Source of the DNA: an uncultured Hellea sp.
GTDB taxonomy: Bacteria > Pseudomonadota > Alphaproteobacteria > Caulobacterales > Maricaulaceae
Assembly: GCA_905477785.1 (NCBI GenBank)
Contig: CAJQGR010000065.1
Span: forward strand, 1 to 33,627
Length of the DNA: 33,627 bases
Direction: 5' to 3'
Shown: positions 9,239 to 18,042 of the stretch, piece after piece
Layout: each line of letters opens with the position of its first letter
Position numbering within the stretch: position 1 is the first letter of the stretch
Made by a program: the position numbers and the translations under genes
The notes under the pieces: generated by a model
The model's database searches: none
Seen by the model: only the letters and a program-made list of their open reading frames with translations
What the model was told of the DNA's origin: nothing

Positions 9239-10825
9239 CTAAAGGCATGATTTGGCCACAGCATTTTCATTTATGCTGTCAGTAAATCCATTTAACCAAT
9301 CGTAAAGTACAAATATTAATGCAGGAATACCTAAAACCGAGGTTAAAACAAAAAACCACATGTAATCAACCTTGTCAGCCAGTACTCCAGAAAAAGCAGC
9401 CAAGCTTTTACCGTAAAGTGCAAAAAGAGAAGAAAACAATGCATATTGTGATGCAGAATATTTTTTATTAACAAGAATAGACATAAAGGCTATAAATACG
9501 GAACCTGAAAAGCCTGCCGCTAGATTATCAGCCCCAATTGTGGAAAAAAGGTAAACCGTTTTTGGTGTTGAAATTGTTGCCAACCATGCAAAACTTAAAT
9601 TGGTAAAGATCGTGATAAAGGCTCCAAAAACCATTGTTTTACTCATACCAAATTTTGCTACTGACCAACTCCCAGCAAAAGCGCCAAAAATCAGCATAGA
9701 AATACCAAAAACGCCTTTAACTGCCCCTATTATAGTTTTAGAATATCCAAGATCTATATATAGTGGCATTGCCATAACACCCATAGTTGTATCACTAATT
9801 CTGTAAGAGGCTACTATAGCAAAAACTAAAAGGGCCATCCATCCTGTGCGTTTTACTAAATCTGCTAGGTCTCCTATTATTGGAACTTTATATATTTCAT
9901 CTCTATTTAAATAACTTCGGCCAAATGTGAGAAAAAATATTGTTCCTCCAAATGGTAAAAGTGAAACAAAAAATAAAACAAAAAAACCAATACTTTTTAC
10001 AACGCCTGAGGGTAAATTAGAAAAAACATCCTGATATATATTATATGAAAAGCGGCCAATATATCTGAAGTAACCACCTTCTTTTATACCCAAATAAAGT
10101 ATTACTGCCAATATTAATAAAGTAATCAAACCTCTAAATAAGCAGTTAAAAGCTTTTATCTTATTTTCTCTAATACTTTTACTTTCTTTGTGAGGCTCAG
10201 CCGCCCATAGGGGTGTTGAACTACCTAAAAAAGCTAAAAACGCTAAACCAATATAAGTTAGTTTATAGCCACCAATATCGGCAAGAAATAACCCTCCAGA
10301 AATAGCTGAAACCATACCGAAGCGATAGCCTAACTGATAAACTGCTGACATTGCAGCTTGCTCTTCATTTTTAGAGATATCTACCCGCCAAGCATCTACA
10401 CAAATATCTAGAGTTGCAGATGTAAATGCTATTAAAACTGCACAAAATGCAACACTCACCAGGTCCTTTGAAGGATCCTGAAAGGACATAGATAGGATGG
10501 CTAGGGCCGTTCCCAGTGCCGAAAATAATATCCAAGCCCTTCTATTGCCAAGCAATTTAGAAAAGCCTGGAATTTTTAAGCGGTCTACTAAAGGAGCCCA
10601 TATAAACTTCAAAGAATATGCAAAACCGACAACTACAAAAAAACCAATCGTCGACCTACTGGCACCTGATTCTCGCAACCATGCTGACAAAACGGTATAG
10701 ACTAGTAAGATAGGCAGACCCGCACTAAAACCAAGACCTAGCATAGCAGCCATTTTGCGACTTGCGAAAACTTTTGAAATTAAAAGCGATTCATCAATAT
10801 ATTTTAGAGCCCTACTAGAAATCAT
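9239..10825 (-). CDS. ampG: AmpG-family muropeptide permease (MFS)
   Basis: The product is a 528-residue polytopic inner-membrane protein of the major facilitator superfamily. AmpG imports anhydromuropeptides released from the cell wall for recycling. The N-terminal third carries typical AmpG stretches: GFSAGLPILLVYTVLSAWLR, then SRSTIGFF, then KFIWAPLVDRL. I estimate 12 to 14 membrane segments. The gene ends in TAG, 39 bases before mutS. A 103-base gap separates its start from the lipoprotein gene upstream. The start lacks a clear Shine-Dalgarno sequence, and a Met at codon 25 is an alternative. The family is secure; muropeptide as substrate follows from the family. No beta-lactamase regulator (AmpR) or AmpD gene is nearby. 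Confidence 0.85.
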   Translation of the reverse strand: MISSRALKYIDESLLISKVFASRKMAAMLGLGFSAGLPILLVYTVLSAWLRESGASRSTIGFFVVVGFAYSLKFIWAPLVDRLKIPGFSKLLGNRRAWILFSALGTALAILSMSFQDPSKDLVSVAFCAVLIAFTSATLDICVDAWRVDISKNEEQAAMSAVYQLGYRFGMVSAISGGLFLADIGGYKLTYIGLAFLAFLGSSTPLWAAEPHKESKSIRENKIKAFNCLFRGLITLLILAVILYLGIKEGGYFRYIGRFSYNIYQDVFSNLPSGVVKSIGFFVLFFVSLLPFGGTIFFLTFGRSYLNRDEIYKVPIIGDLADLVKRTGWMALLVFAIVASYRISDTTMGVMAMPLYIDLGYSKTIIGAVKGVFGISMLIFGAFAGSWSVAKFGMSKTMVFGAFITIFTNLSFAWLATISTPKTVYLFSTIGADNLAAGFSGSVFIAFMSILVNKKYSASQYALFSSLFALYGKSLAAFSGVLADKVDYMWFFVLTSVLGIPALIFVLYDWLNGFTDSINENAVAKSCL

Positions 10826-10928
10826 AAATGTGGGTTTTCATAGATTTTTGCCTACTCATAAATATGCTATATATTATATTCAATTAAGTTTAGCCTATTA
10901 ATTTTTAAATATCTTCAATTTTAAATAT

Positions 10929-11534
10929 TTAATTCACCAAACCAATACAACGGATAGATTTGAATGCATTTAAATTTCGGTTTGTAATAGGAAAATTTAA
11001 TGGGTAGGAAATATTTTTTAGCGGATCCCGCATATAATAAACATGTTTATCTCTTCCAAGGACCATGGCCCAATGCGATCTTCCATTTGGTAAATTATCA
11101 AACTGCACCAAGGGGTAACTACCGTTTACAATACACTTATCTATTATCTGTTTTGATACTGTATTATAAACAGTTGCTTTTGCTTTTCCTTTTGTAACAC
11201 GGCGTATGCCGTCCCAAATTAACCAACCTTCTGACGTAAAACCATCGTAAAGATTGAGCGCACTATTAAGTTCAGATGGGTTCATTTGAAAACCTAAATT
11301 TGTTAGTGCCATGGCTGATGCAGTTAACAGGCAACCATCACTCGCAATTGTATCTGAAGTTTTACCCAGCCGTTGAGAACCCCACCTTCTATCTTTCTGT
11401 ATAAATTTAGCTCGGTCCGGGAGATATAAATTACTCTTTTGGTTGTTACTGTAGTTTACAGAAGCTGGCGTTACTGGTGATGCGCAACTTAACAAAAAAA
11501 TAGGCAAGCAAAGTATAATAAGATAATTTTTCAT
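10929..11534 (-). CDS. Lipoprotein with C39-like cysteine peptidase domain
   Basis: This 201-residue protein has a classical lipoprotein signal, MKNYLIILCLPIFLLSC, with lipobox L-L-S-C17, so it should be anchored to a membrane facing the periplasm. From about residue 43 it resembles the Peptidase_C39_2 fold (papain-like). A candidate catalytic triad is C68 in SDGCLLTASAM, H154 in SHWAMVLG and D170 in MRDPL. Unlike true C39 bacteriocin-processing peptidases there is no ABC transporter attached or nearby. The substrate is unknown; a cell-wall peptide is only a guess from the neighbouring ampG. The gene is divergent from the exported DUF885 hydrolase gene, with about 120 bases between. Confidence 0.75.
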   Translation of the reverse strand: MKNYLIILCLPIFLLSCASPVTPASVNYSNNQKSNLYLPDRAKFIQKDRRWGSQRLGKTSDTIASDGCLLTASAMALTNLGFQMNPSELNSALNLYDGFTSEGWLIWDGIRRVTKGKAKATVYNTVSKQIIDKCIVNGSYPLVQFDNLPNGRSHWAMVLGRDKHVYYMRDPLKNISYPLNFPITNRNLNAFKSIRCIGLVN

Positions 11535-11657
11535 GATTAAAAACTAATGTACAAACGTTAATATAGAGTTTTCGAAACCCAATATATACCATTATATTAT
11601 ATAAAATACTTGTCCAAAACATAACTGATCCTTAAAAGATAACTACTGTGAGTGCAT

Positions 11658-13436
11658 ATGCCAAAAATTAATCTTTTAATATTTAAGTCATTGGCTATCT
11701 TTTCGTTATCCTTTTCAACTTCATTTACAGCTGTTCCTCAAAATAGCTTATTAACTGCAGATAGCTTTGAATCTTTAATATATGACTTTGAAAAGTATGA
11801 AATAAATATCAATCCTATAAAAAGTGGACAATTAGGAAATAGACCAGCTCTACGAATGCTCCCAAACGTAAGCATAGAGGCTCAGAAAGACAATGAAGCT
11901 TTAATAGAAAGTTTTATTCAGAGACATCTAGCTCTCTCCAAAGAACAAATGGATGAAAATATTAAACTGAGTTACGAATTATTAGGCTTTGAACTAAATC
12001 AAAGAAAACGCTTATTTCCATATGATACTATGAGGATACCATTCACAAATGATAGCGGTTTTTTCAATGAAATGAGTTATATATCACGTCAAACAAAATT
12101 TGAAGTAATTGATGATTATGACGCATATGCCTCTAGACTATCAAAGCTTCCAAAGTATTTCGAAGAACATAAAAAAAATATGCGCAGAGGGATTAATACA
12201 CAATTTACTGCTTCAGTAGAAATTATGCCTGGCATTATAAAAGTTATAGATCAACTTAGTAAAGGCGATCCTAAAGAGCACCCTTTCTATATACCGTTCA
12301 AAAATTACCCCCATAATTTTAACCATGAAGAAAAAAATCGATTAGATATACTGGGTGAAACAACAGTAATTAATTCTGTTTTACCCGCATATAAAGACCT
12401 TAAAGAGTTTATTGAAAGTGAATACCTACCAAAAACAAGATTAAATATTGGTATTGGGACAAACAATAATAATAGGGAATATTACAAAGCTCTCATTAAA
12501 AATTTCACAACATTAGAAATAACACCAGACGAAGTCCATAATATTGGAGTTCATGAAGTACAGAGAATTAGATCAGAAATGGATGCGGTTATTCGTACAA
12601 CTAATTTTAAAGGTACATTTAGTGATTTTTTGAAATTCTTGAGGACAAGCCCTCAATTTTATGCCTCCACTAAAAAACAATTACTCAAAGAGGCCTCTTA
12701 TCTCGCTAAAAAGATAGATGGAAGAATGCCTGAGTTTTTTCAAACATTGCCACGTTTACCATATGGAATAATTCCAGTACCGAAAGAAATTCAAGAGAAC
12801 TACACAACTGGCCGTTATTGGGGAGGGAGCCCTGAACTTAACAAAGCAGGAAATTATGTAGTTAATACTTACGACTTAAAACAAAGACCCCTTTACAACC
12901 TGCCGGCACTCACAGCTCATGAAGGGGTTCCGGGTCATCACCATCAAATTGCACTTAGCCAAGAAATAAAAAATGTTCCTTCCTTCCGAAAAGATATCCA
13001 CGTTAGCGCTTATGTAGAGGGTTGGGGGTTATATGCTGAAAAATTAGCTGGTGAAATGGGAATTTATGAAACTGCATATGATAAATTTGGGCAGCTCACC
13101 TATGAAATGTGGAGAGCCTGCAGACTTTTAGTTGATACTGGAATCCACTGGAAAGGTTGGAATCGTGAAAAAGCAGAAGAATGTTTTTTTAATAATACGG
13201 CGCTGGCTCCCTACAACATAAAAACAGAAGTTGACAGATACATAAGCTGGCCAGGACAAGCAGTATCTTACAAAATAGGTGAACTTAAAATACTAGAATT
13301 GAGAAAATTTTCTGAAAGCCAGCTTGGCCATAAATTTAATATTAGAGAATTTCACGACCAAGTTTTAATCAATGGTAGTCTTCCGTTAAATATCCTCGAA
13401 CGAAAAATAAAAGAGTGGGTCAAAAATAAGCTTTAG
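11658..13436 (+). CDS. Exported DUF885-family metallohydrolase
   Basis: This roughly 592-residue protein belongs to the DUF885 family of zinc-dependent peptidase-like enzymes. The zinc motif is HEGVPGHHHQ, with its first His at about residue 421. A downstream acidic motif, YVEGWGLYAEKL, probably supplies the third metal ligand and helix packing. The N-terminus has a basic start and a hydrophobic stretch (LLIFKSLAIFSLSFSTSFTA), suggesting a signal peptide and a periplasmic location. I start at the ATG at 11658; an in-frame GTG two codons upstream (11652) is possible. No lipobox cysteine is present. It stands alone, divergent from the C39-like lipoprotein gene and convergent with the acyltransferase gene. 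The natural substrate is unknown. Confidence 0.85.
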   Translation: MPKINLLIFKSLAIFSLSFSTSFTAVPQNSLLTADSFESLIYDFEKYEININPIKSGQLGNRPALRMLPNVSIEAQKDNEALIESFIQRHLALSKEQMDENIKLSYELLGFELNQRKRLFPYDTMRIPFTNDSGFFNEMSYISRQTKFEVIDDYDAYASRLSKLPKYFEEHKKNMRRGINTQFTASVEIMPGIIKVIDQLSKGDPKEHPFYIPFKNYPHNFNHEEKNRLDILGETTVINSVLPAYKDLKEFIESEYLPKTRLNIGIGTNNNNREYYKALIKNFTTLEITPDEVHNIGVHEVQRIRSEMDAVIRTTNFKGTFSDFLKFLRTSPQFYASTKKQLLKEASYLAKKIDGRMPEFFQTLPRLPYGIIPVPKEIQENYTTGRYWGGSPELNKAGNYVVNTYDLKQRPLYNLPALTAHEGVPGHHHQIALSQEIKNVPSFRKDIHVSAYVEGWGLYAEKLAGEMGIYETAYDKFGQLTYEMWRACRLLVDTGIHWKGWNREKAEECFFNNTALAPYNIKTEVDRYISWPGQAVSYKIGELKILELRKFSESQLGHKFNIREFHDQVLINGSLPLNILERKIKEWVKNKL

Positions 13437-13475
13437 TCTTGTTATGAATATAATTAATAGGTTTGTATCAAATTT

Positions 13476-14105
13476 TTAATAATTTTTAGGCTTTTTAGCA
13501 GAAAATTTAGAATAATATATTTTCAATTTATCCAGGTCTTTCTCTGTATTTCCACTCGGTATAAAAAAATTATCTAAAATTATTCTCTTAGTATTAAAAT
13601 CGAAAGCAGCTTTAAAAATTCTTGCATCAACTGCTTCTGCAATGTGCAAAAATCCAGTTCGCCATTGTTTTGTTTTTGATCGAGTACCTTCGGGTGCAAT
13701 TGCTATTAGTGATCCCTTAAGTTTTTCCATATTTTCTACAGCTTCTTTAACAAGGCCTGAACCAGGCTTATTCTTATCGACAGGTATTCCTCCCATATAT
13801 TTTAGAAACCTGCCTAAAAAGGGTTTTTTGAATAATGTGTGTTTTCCAAAAAAAGATATCTTTGCATCTAAACCTATTATTGCTATAAAACCAAAAAATC
13901 CATCCCAGTTAGATGTATGCGGCGCCGCTATAAGGACTAAATTTTCATTTTCTCTCATTTCAGGAATTCTTCCTTCAATTGTCCAACCAAATACTCTTAG
14001 CATCAATCTAGCAAGAAACTGTATTGCTTTTGGTCTATATGCCCTAAAAGCTTTAGGTATTTTATTTACATAAAATATAGGTCTATCACTTTTAATTTTA
14101 GTCAT
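13476..14105 (-). CDS. PlsC-like 1-acylglycerol-phosphate acyltransferase family protein
   Basis: This 209-residue protein carries the acyltransferase signature of the PlsC/glycerophosphate group. The catalytic H-x4-D is H63 to D68 in HTSNWD. The substrate-binding blocks are GGIPVD at 105-110 and PEGTRS at 138-143. It is shorter than housekeeping PlsC and belongs to the branch with GKHTLFKKPFLGRF between the first two blocks, whose acceptor is often not known. A membrane-associated location is expected. It begins two bases after the ArsC-like gene stops, so the two are almost certainly co-translated. I cannot say from sequence whether the acceptor is lysophosphatidate, another lysolipid or something else. 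Confidence 0.85.
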   Translation of the reverse strand: MTKIKSDRPIFYVNKIPKAFRAYRPKAIQFLARLMLRVFGWTIEGRIPEMRENENLVLIAAPHTSNWDGFFGFIAIIGLDAKISFFGKHTLFKKPFLGRFLKYMGGIPVDKNKPGSGLVKEAVENMEKLKGSLIAIAPEGTRSKTKQWRTGFLHIAEAVDARIFKAAFDFNTKRIILDNFFIPSGNTEKDLDKLKIYYSKFSAKKPKNY

Positions 14106-14107
14106 TT

Positions 14108-14455
14108 TTATAAAATAAAAAAAACATTTTGAGCTGGGCGGCAGACTATAGCCCTATCATTCTTTATTGCTATTGGCCTCTCAATCAGTTTTGGATTTTT
14201 GATCATAGCTTCAACTAAAATTTTTTCGTTGCTCTCTTGTTTTAAATTTAAATTTTTAAAAGCAGGTTCATTTTTACGTATAAGTTCTCGAGCAGATTGA
14301 TAGTCTAACTTCTTCAATAGGCTATAAATTTTATCAGCCGTAAGACTATTTTCCATATACTTAAAAACATTATAATCAATGCTCTTTTCATCAAGCAAAG
14401 CTAAAAGTTCACGGGATTTAGAGCACCTAGGGTTATGATAAATTATTAAAGTCAT
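14108..14455 (-). CDS. arsC: ArsC-family reductase (thioredoxin fold)
   Basis: The 115-residue product matches glutaredoxin-dependent ArsC. The catalytic Cys11 sits in HNPRCSKSRE, and the three arginines that bind arsenate in plasmid ArsC have counterparts at R60, R93 and R106 (IERPI, CRP). An in-frame ATG at 14509 would add an 18-residue hydrophobic extension unknown in the family. I use the ATG at 14455 because it places the catalytic loop correctly and has an AGGA six bases upstream. No arsR, arsB or acr3 gene is nearby, so a role in arsenate resistance is not shown; related YffB/Spx-like proteins have other roles. It is coupled to the acyltransferase gene. Confidence 0.82.
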   Translation of the reverse strand: MTLIIYHNPRCSKSRELLALLDEKSIDYNVFKYMENSLTADKIYSLLKKLDYQSARELIRKNEPAFKNLNLKQESNEKILVEAMIKNPKLIERPIAIKNDRAIVCRPAQNVFFIL

Positions 14456-14460
14456 TAAGA

Positions 14461-14465
14461 ATCCT
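14461..14465 (-). promoter_or_regulatory. Shine-Dalgarno site that fixes the arsC start
   Basis: On the minus strand AGGAT lies here, with its AGGA core six bases before the ATG at 14455. This supports the shorter 115-residue ArsC reading over the longer frame from 14509. The same bases overlap a GATTC on the minus strand (14459-14463), which is a GANTC sequence, the target of CcrM methylase in alphaproteobacteria. Confidence 0.6.
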
Positions 14466-14642
14466 GTTGACAGCCAAATGTAGCCTCCAAAGACAAATAT
14501 GAAAAGCACTTAAGTAATTTTAATTGGTTTGAAGTTTTATTTTTGTTTTTCAGTCATAAAGATAAACTTTTAGATGGTAATAATAAAGTTAATTTCTGGT
14601 TTAGACATTTATGATACATTGAATTTAAAGGTAAATAGTTAA

Positions 14643-15779
14643 ATGAATGAAATTCCATATCAAATTTTTGCAGAAGAAAAATTCCTTTCAGTTATTGATA
14701 TATTCAAATCAAATTTTGAGAGCAAACAAGAACATGGAGCACAATTTTGTGCTTATAAAAATGGTGAATTAATTCTTGATTTGCACGGAGGGTGGGCTGA
14801 TAAAAAAAAATCAAGGGTAATAAACCCAAGTACATTATTTTCTGTTTTTTCATCCGGTAAAGCAGTTGCCTCTTTGGTAATAGCGCATTTAGTGGAACAA
14901 AATTATTTAAGTTATGATCAGTTAGTAAGTAGTATATGGCCTGAATTTGCAGAGCATGGGAAAAATAATTTGACTATCGCTCAACTTTTATCCCATCAAT
15001 CTGGTCTATCAGGTATTAGTTGTCCAAATTGGACAAATGAAGATTGGTACTCATGGGAGAAAACTTGTAACACCCTCGCTAATCAAAAACCTATATTTTT
15101 GCCAGGAAAGCTTAATGGCTATCACCCCATAACATTTGGCTTCCTGATTGGAGAGATTGCTCGTCGCGCTGATAAGGATATGCGCTCACTTGGCAAGATA
15201 CTAAGAGAGGATATCTGCGATCCTAATAATCTGGACATATGGATTGGACTACCTAAAAATAAACATAATGACTGTTCAGAAATTATTAAACCAAATAAAT
15301 TAGCTAATCTTGGAGAAATTAATGCTGCAACAGAATTTGCTTTTTTAAAGAACTGGTCGACTCCCAACCCAAAACCATTAGATAGATGGCGTGAAGCAGA
15401 GTTTGCAGGCAATAATTGTCATGCAAATGCAAAGTCTTTGGCTCAAATAATGCAAATGGCGGTTAACGGAAATATAAATACAAAAAACTATCTATCAGAA
15501 GAGAAAGTACTAAGTTTAAGAAAATCTCATAGTAGCGGGCCTGATCTCGTATTACCCTTTATTTTAGATTTTGGAGCAGGCTTAATGAAAAATGCTCCAA
15601 ATTATTTTTATGGGCCTTATCCAGAAACAGTAGGTCATAGTGGCTGGGGAGGTTCTTGTGTTTTTGCTGATCACATCAATGGCATATCTGGTGCATATGT
15701 GATGAATAAACAGAATAATACATTAATAGGTGACCTAAGACCTAAGCGAATTATAGACGAAATGTATAATTGCCTTTAA
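14643..15779 (+). CDS. Beta-lactamase-fold serine hydrolase (class C/EstB-like)
   Basis: This 378-residue protein belongs to the serine beta-lactamase/penicillin-binding-protein superfamily. The nucleophile motif S-x-x-K is S70-S71-G72-K73 in VFSSGKA. The second motif is Y160-H-P, the YxN-like element of EstB-type esterases. The third is H332-S-G in HSGWGGS, replacing the KTG box of true beta-lactamases. These features favour an esterase or amidohydrolase over an antibiotic-destroying enzyme. No signal peptide is visible, so it is probably cytoplasmic. It opens a plus-strand operon with two thioesterase genes and a MATE gene, 20 bases before the first thioesterase. The substrate is unknown. 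Confidence 0.83.
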   Translation: MNEIPYQIFAEEKFLSVIDIFKSNFESKQEHGAQFCAYKNGELILDLHGGWADKKKSRVINPSTLFSVFSSGKAVASLVIAHLVEQNYLSYDQLVSSIWPEFAEHGKNNLTIAQLLSHQSGLSGISCPNWTNEDWYSWEKTCNTLANQKPIFLPGKLNGYHPITFGFLIGEIARRADKDMRSLGKILREDICDPNNLDIWIGLPKNKHNDCSEIIKPNKLANLGEINAATEFAFLKNWSTPNPKPLDRWREAEFAGNNCHANAKSLAQIMQMAVNGNINTKNYLSEEKVLSLRKSHSSGPDLVLPFILDFGAGLMKNAPNYFYGPYPETVGHSGWGGSCVFADHINGISGAYVMNKQNNTLIGDLRPKRIIDEMYNCL

Positions 15780-15799
15780 AAGGCCAATAGGAGAGAAAC

Positions 15800-16261
15800 G
15801 TGTCAGAAAATGATTACATACAAAAATTATGGGAAATTGGTCCCAGCATGGCGGAACATACGCCCCACGGAAAAGAATTAGGTATAAAATTTGTTGCCGT
15901 TGATAAAGGCAGAGCAACCATGAGCTTGCCCTACAATACCGAACTAATCGGAGACCCCAAAACAAGAGTGCTTCACGGAGGAGCGGTGACCACTTTACTT
16001 GATCAAGCTTGTGGACTAGCTGCCATAGCCGGATTTGATGAACCAAGGATGTGTGCAACACTAAATCTATCTATAGATTATATGCGAGCAGCTGAGCCCG
16101 GAAAAACAATAATCGCACAAGCTCATTGTTATAAGGCTACTAAACACGTGGCTTTTTTGCGTGCGGTGGCACACGATGGCGATGAAACTGATCCTGTTGC
16201 AACCGCTCAAGCTACTTTTATGGCGACTAGCATGCTCAAAAAGGATATAAGAAATGTTTGA
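15800..16261 (+). CDS. PaaI-type hotdog thioesterase (copy 1)
   Basis: This 153-residue protein has a single hotdog fold of the PaaI/4HBT group, which hydrolyses acyl-CoA thioesters. The motif is H59-G-G-A followed nine residues later by D68, matching the His and catalytic Asp of PaaI (HGGAVTTLLDQACG). The start is GTG at 15800, supported by GGAG nine bases upstream. Its last codons overlap the next thioesterase gene by eight bases (ATGTTTGA). The acyl substrate cannot be told from sequence. Confidence 0.88.
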   Translation: MSENDYIQKLWEIGPSMAEHTPHGKELGIKFVAVDKGRATMSLPYNTELIGDPKTRVLHGGAVTTLLDQACGLAAIAGFDEPRMCATLNLSIDYMRAAEPGKTIIAQAHCYKATKHVAFLRAVAHDGDETDPVATAQATFMATSMLKKDIRNV

Positions 16262-16667
16262 GCAAGAAAGAATTATTAAAGCCCTATCTCAAATTCCATA
16301 TTCAATAACTTTAGGAGTCAAGCCAATATTTATTGGGGAGGAGTTTACTTTGAGGATGCCCTTCAAAAACTCAAATATTGGCAATCCCACATTACCTGCA
16401 TTACATGGGGGAGCAATCAGTGGTCTCATGGAAATAGCTGCAATTGCCCAGTTATATATAACAACCAATGGAAAAAGCCTTTCTAAACCCATTGGCATAA
16501 ATGTAGACTACCTACGCAAAGGTTTACCAAAAGACACTTATGCAAGAGCTGTTGTATTCAAACAAGGAGCTCGCGTTGCAAATGTTAGAGTAAGGTCTTG
16601 GCAGGAAGATTACAGCAAGCCAATAGCAGTAATGCATGGCCACTACCTAACTGATAAAGCCGATTAA
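16254..16667 (+). CDS. PaaI-type hotdog thioesterase (copy 2, Glu variant)
   Basis: This 137-residue hotdog protein is only distantly similar to the preceding one. Its motif is H51-G-G-A with E60 nine residues later, in place of the Asp found in copy 1. A glutamate nucleophile or base is known in another branch of the 4HBT thioesterase superfamily, so it may still be active. Its start overlaps copy 1 by eight bases, and its stop TAA shares one base with the ATG of the MATE gene, so all three are translationally coupled. The pair may form a heteromer, since hotdog proteins act as dimers or tetramers; this is inference. Confidence 0.85.
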   Translation: MFEQERIIKALSQIPYSITLGVKPIFIGEEFTLRMPFKNSNIGNPTLPALHGGAISGLMEIAAIAQLYITTNGKSLSKPIGINVDYLRKGLPKDTYARAVVFKQGARVANVRVRSWQEDYSKPIAVMHGHYLTDKAD

Positions 16668-18010
16668 TGTCTACTTCAAAGGCTTTGAACTTAACATACA
16701 GAAATGTTTTTTCTCAAAGTTGGCCAATAATGTTAGCAAATGCTGCAGCACCCATTGTAGGACTTGTAGATACTTTAGTAATAGGAAGGTTTAGCTCCAC
16801 AACAGCCTTGGCTGGAATAGGTTTAGGTGCCGTGATCTATGGAATTGCATATTGGGGATTTGGGTTTTTGCGTATGAGCACAGCTGGCCTGGCTGCTCAA
16901 AGTTTTGGTGCTGAAAGATATTCTGAAGTTCAAGCACACCTTGCCCGTGCAATTCCGCTAGGCATACTTATAGGTCTTGGTATATTCATCATGCAAATAC
17001 CTCTACTCAATGGAGCACTTCTTGTGTTTTCAGGAACTCCAGATACAGAAAGTTCTGCGTCTATATATATACAGGCAAGGATTTGGGGGCTACCTGCAAC
17101 ACTTGCATCAATTGCCCTCATGGGGTGGTTCGTTGGCATTAGTCGATCAAGCCTCGCATTAAAAATGCAAATAGCCTTAAACGCAGTCAATATAATACTT
17201 TCTCCTATATTTGTAATACAGTTCGGGTGGGGGTTATGGGGAGTTGGTATAGCTTCAGCTATAGCCGAATGGTTTGGGCTCATAGTCGGATTATGGCTTG
17301 CACACTCTGAAATTATCAAACAAGGAGGTCTTATAAAAAAGGCTTTTTCAATTGATAGTTTATTGGATGCACCATCGATAAAGAAACTTGGAGTTACGAA
17401 CAGCAATATTTTTATTCGTACAATGTGCCTCACTGTTGGCTTTAGCTTTTTTGGTAATGCGGCTGCAGCTCAAGGTATCATATTTCTGGCTAGTTATCAT
17501 ATCTTAATGCAATTTATCACAATGATAGCACTTGTGCTGGATGCTTTCGCTCATACAGCAGAAGCATTTGTTGGTTCAGCTTATGGAGCAAAAAATTTAC
17601 AAAATTTTGATAAGTCTGTTAAATTAACGACGGATTTTTCTATTATTTTTGCTTTTATATTAAGTTTTGTAATTTTTATACTTGGCCCCTTTGCAATTGA
17701 ATTTTTATCTACTGATGAAAATGTTATATCTACCGCGAATAGGTACTTACCTTACTGCGCATTGACACCTATTATTGGATTTGCAGCATGGCAATTAGAC
17801 GGTATATTTATTGGTACAACTAGCACTCGTGAAATGAGGAACGCTGGCATTGTGGCAGTCATAATTTATATCTTAGCTCATTATTTAATAACCATTAAAC
17901 TTGAAAAGGATGGCATCTGGATCTCTTTTTTAATATATTATTTAGCACGTGCATTTACTTTATCTTATTATTATCCATCCATAAGAAAAAGAATATACTC
18001 CTCTTTATAG
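16667..18010 (+). CDS. MATE-family efflux transporter (DinF-like)
   Basis: This 447-residue membrane protein has two similar halves of about six helices each, the layout of MATE cation-coupled exporters. The N-terminus (FSQSWPIMLANAAAPIVGLV, then DTLVIGRF) and the following GIGLGAVIYGIAYWGFGFLR stretch resemble the DinF branch. It lies in the inner membrane. The ATG overlaps the upstream thioesterase stop by one base. Exported substrates of this branch are not predictable from sequence; the tie to two thioesterases and a serine hydrolase hints at a small organic acid or acyl-derived compound, but that is only inference. Confidence 0.9.
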   Translation: MSTSKALNLTYRNVFSQSWPIMLANAAAPIVGLVDTLVIGRFSSTTALAGIGLGAVIYGIAYWGFGFLRMSTAGLAAQSFGAERYSEVQAHLARAIPLGILIGLGIFIMQIPLLNGALLVFSGTPDTESSASIYIQARIWGLPATLASIALMGWFVGISRSSLALKMQIALNAVNIILSPIFVIQFGWGLWGVGIASAIAEWFGLIVGLWLAHSEIIKQGGLIKKAFSIDSLLDAPSIKKLGVTNSNIFIRTMCLTVGFSFFGNAAAAQGIIFLASYHILMQFITMIALVLDAFAHTAEAFVGSAYGAKNLQNFDKSVKLTTDFSIIFAFILSFVIFILGPFAIEFLSTDENVISTANRYLPYCALTPIIGFAAWQLDGIFIGTTSTREMRNAGIVAVIIYILAHYLITIKLEKDGIWISFLIYYLARAFTLSYYYPSIRKRIYSSL

Positions 18011-18042
18011 TATAATATTTTTGTAGGAGCTAAGGTTTAACT

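Noticed and set aside
10903-10928. Ten-base direct repeat TTTTAAATAT at 10903 and 10919
   Set aside because: It is pure A/T in a very AT-rich gap next to the C39-like gene stop, so chance is a sufficient explanation.
10929-11534. Reading the C39-like lipoprotein as part of a bacteriocin export system
   Set aside because: No precursor peptide, immunity or ABC exporter gene is near, and the protein is a stand-alone lipoprotein.
11535-11657. TATAAT-like -10 boxes in the divergent C39/DUF885 gap
   Set aside because: Several overlapping TATA-rich hexamers fit on both strands, without a convincing -35 at proper spacing, so no promoter can be singled out.
13437-13475. Possible bidirectional terminator between the DUF885 and acyltransferase genes
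   Set aside because: I found no GC-containing stem followed by a T-run in this convergent gap; it holds only AT-rich sequence.
13642-14073. 143-codon open frame on the plus strand
   Set aside because: It lies wholly antisense to the acyltransferase gene, which has intact catalytic motifs; the plus-strand translation shows no recognisable domain.
14643-15779. Reading the serine hydrolase as an antibiotic-resistance beta-lactamase
   Set aside because: The KTG box is replaced by HSG, the second motif is YHP, and no signal peptide is visible; this fits EstB-like esterases better.
15735-16061. 108-codon minus-strand frame across the serine hydrolase-thioesterase junction
   Set aside because: It overlaps two well-supported genes and its translation shows no recognisable family.
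16930-17433. 167-codon open frame on the minus strand
   Set aside because: Antisense to the MATE transporter gene, whose reading frame is complete and recognisable; the minus-strand product has no family features.
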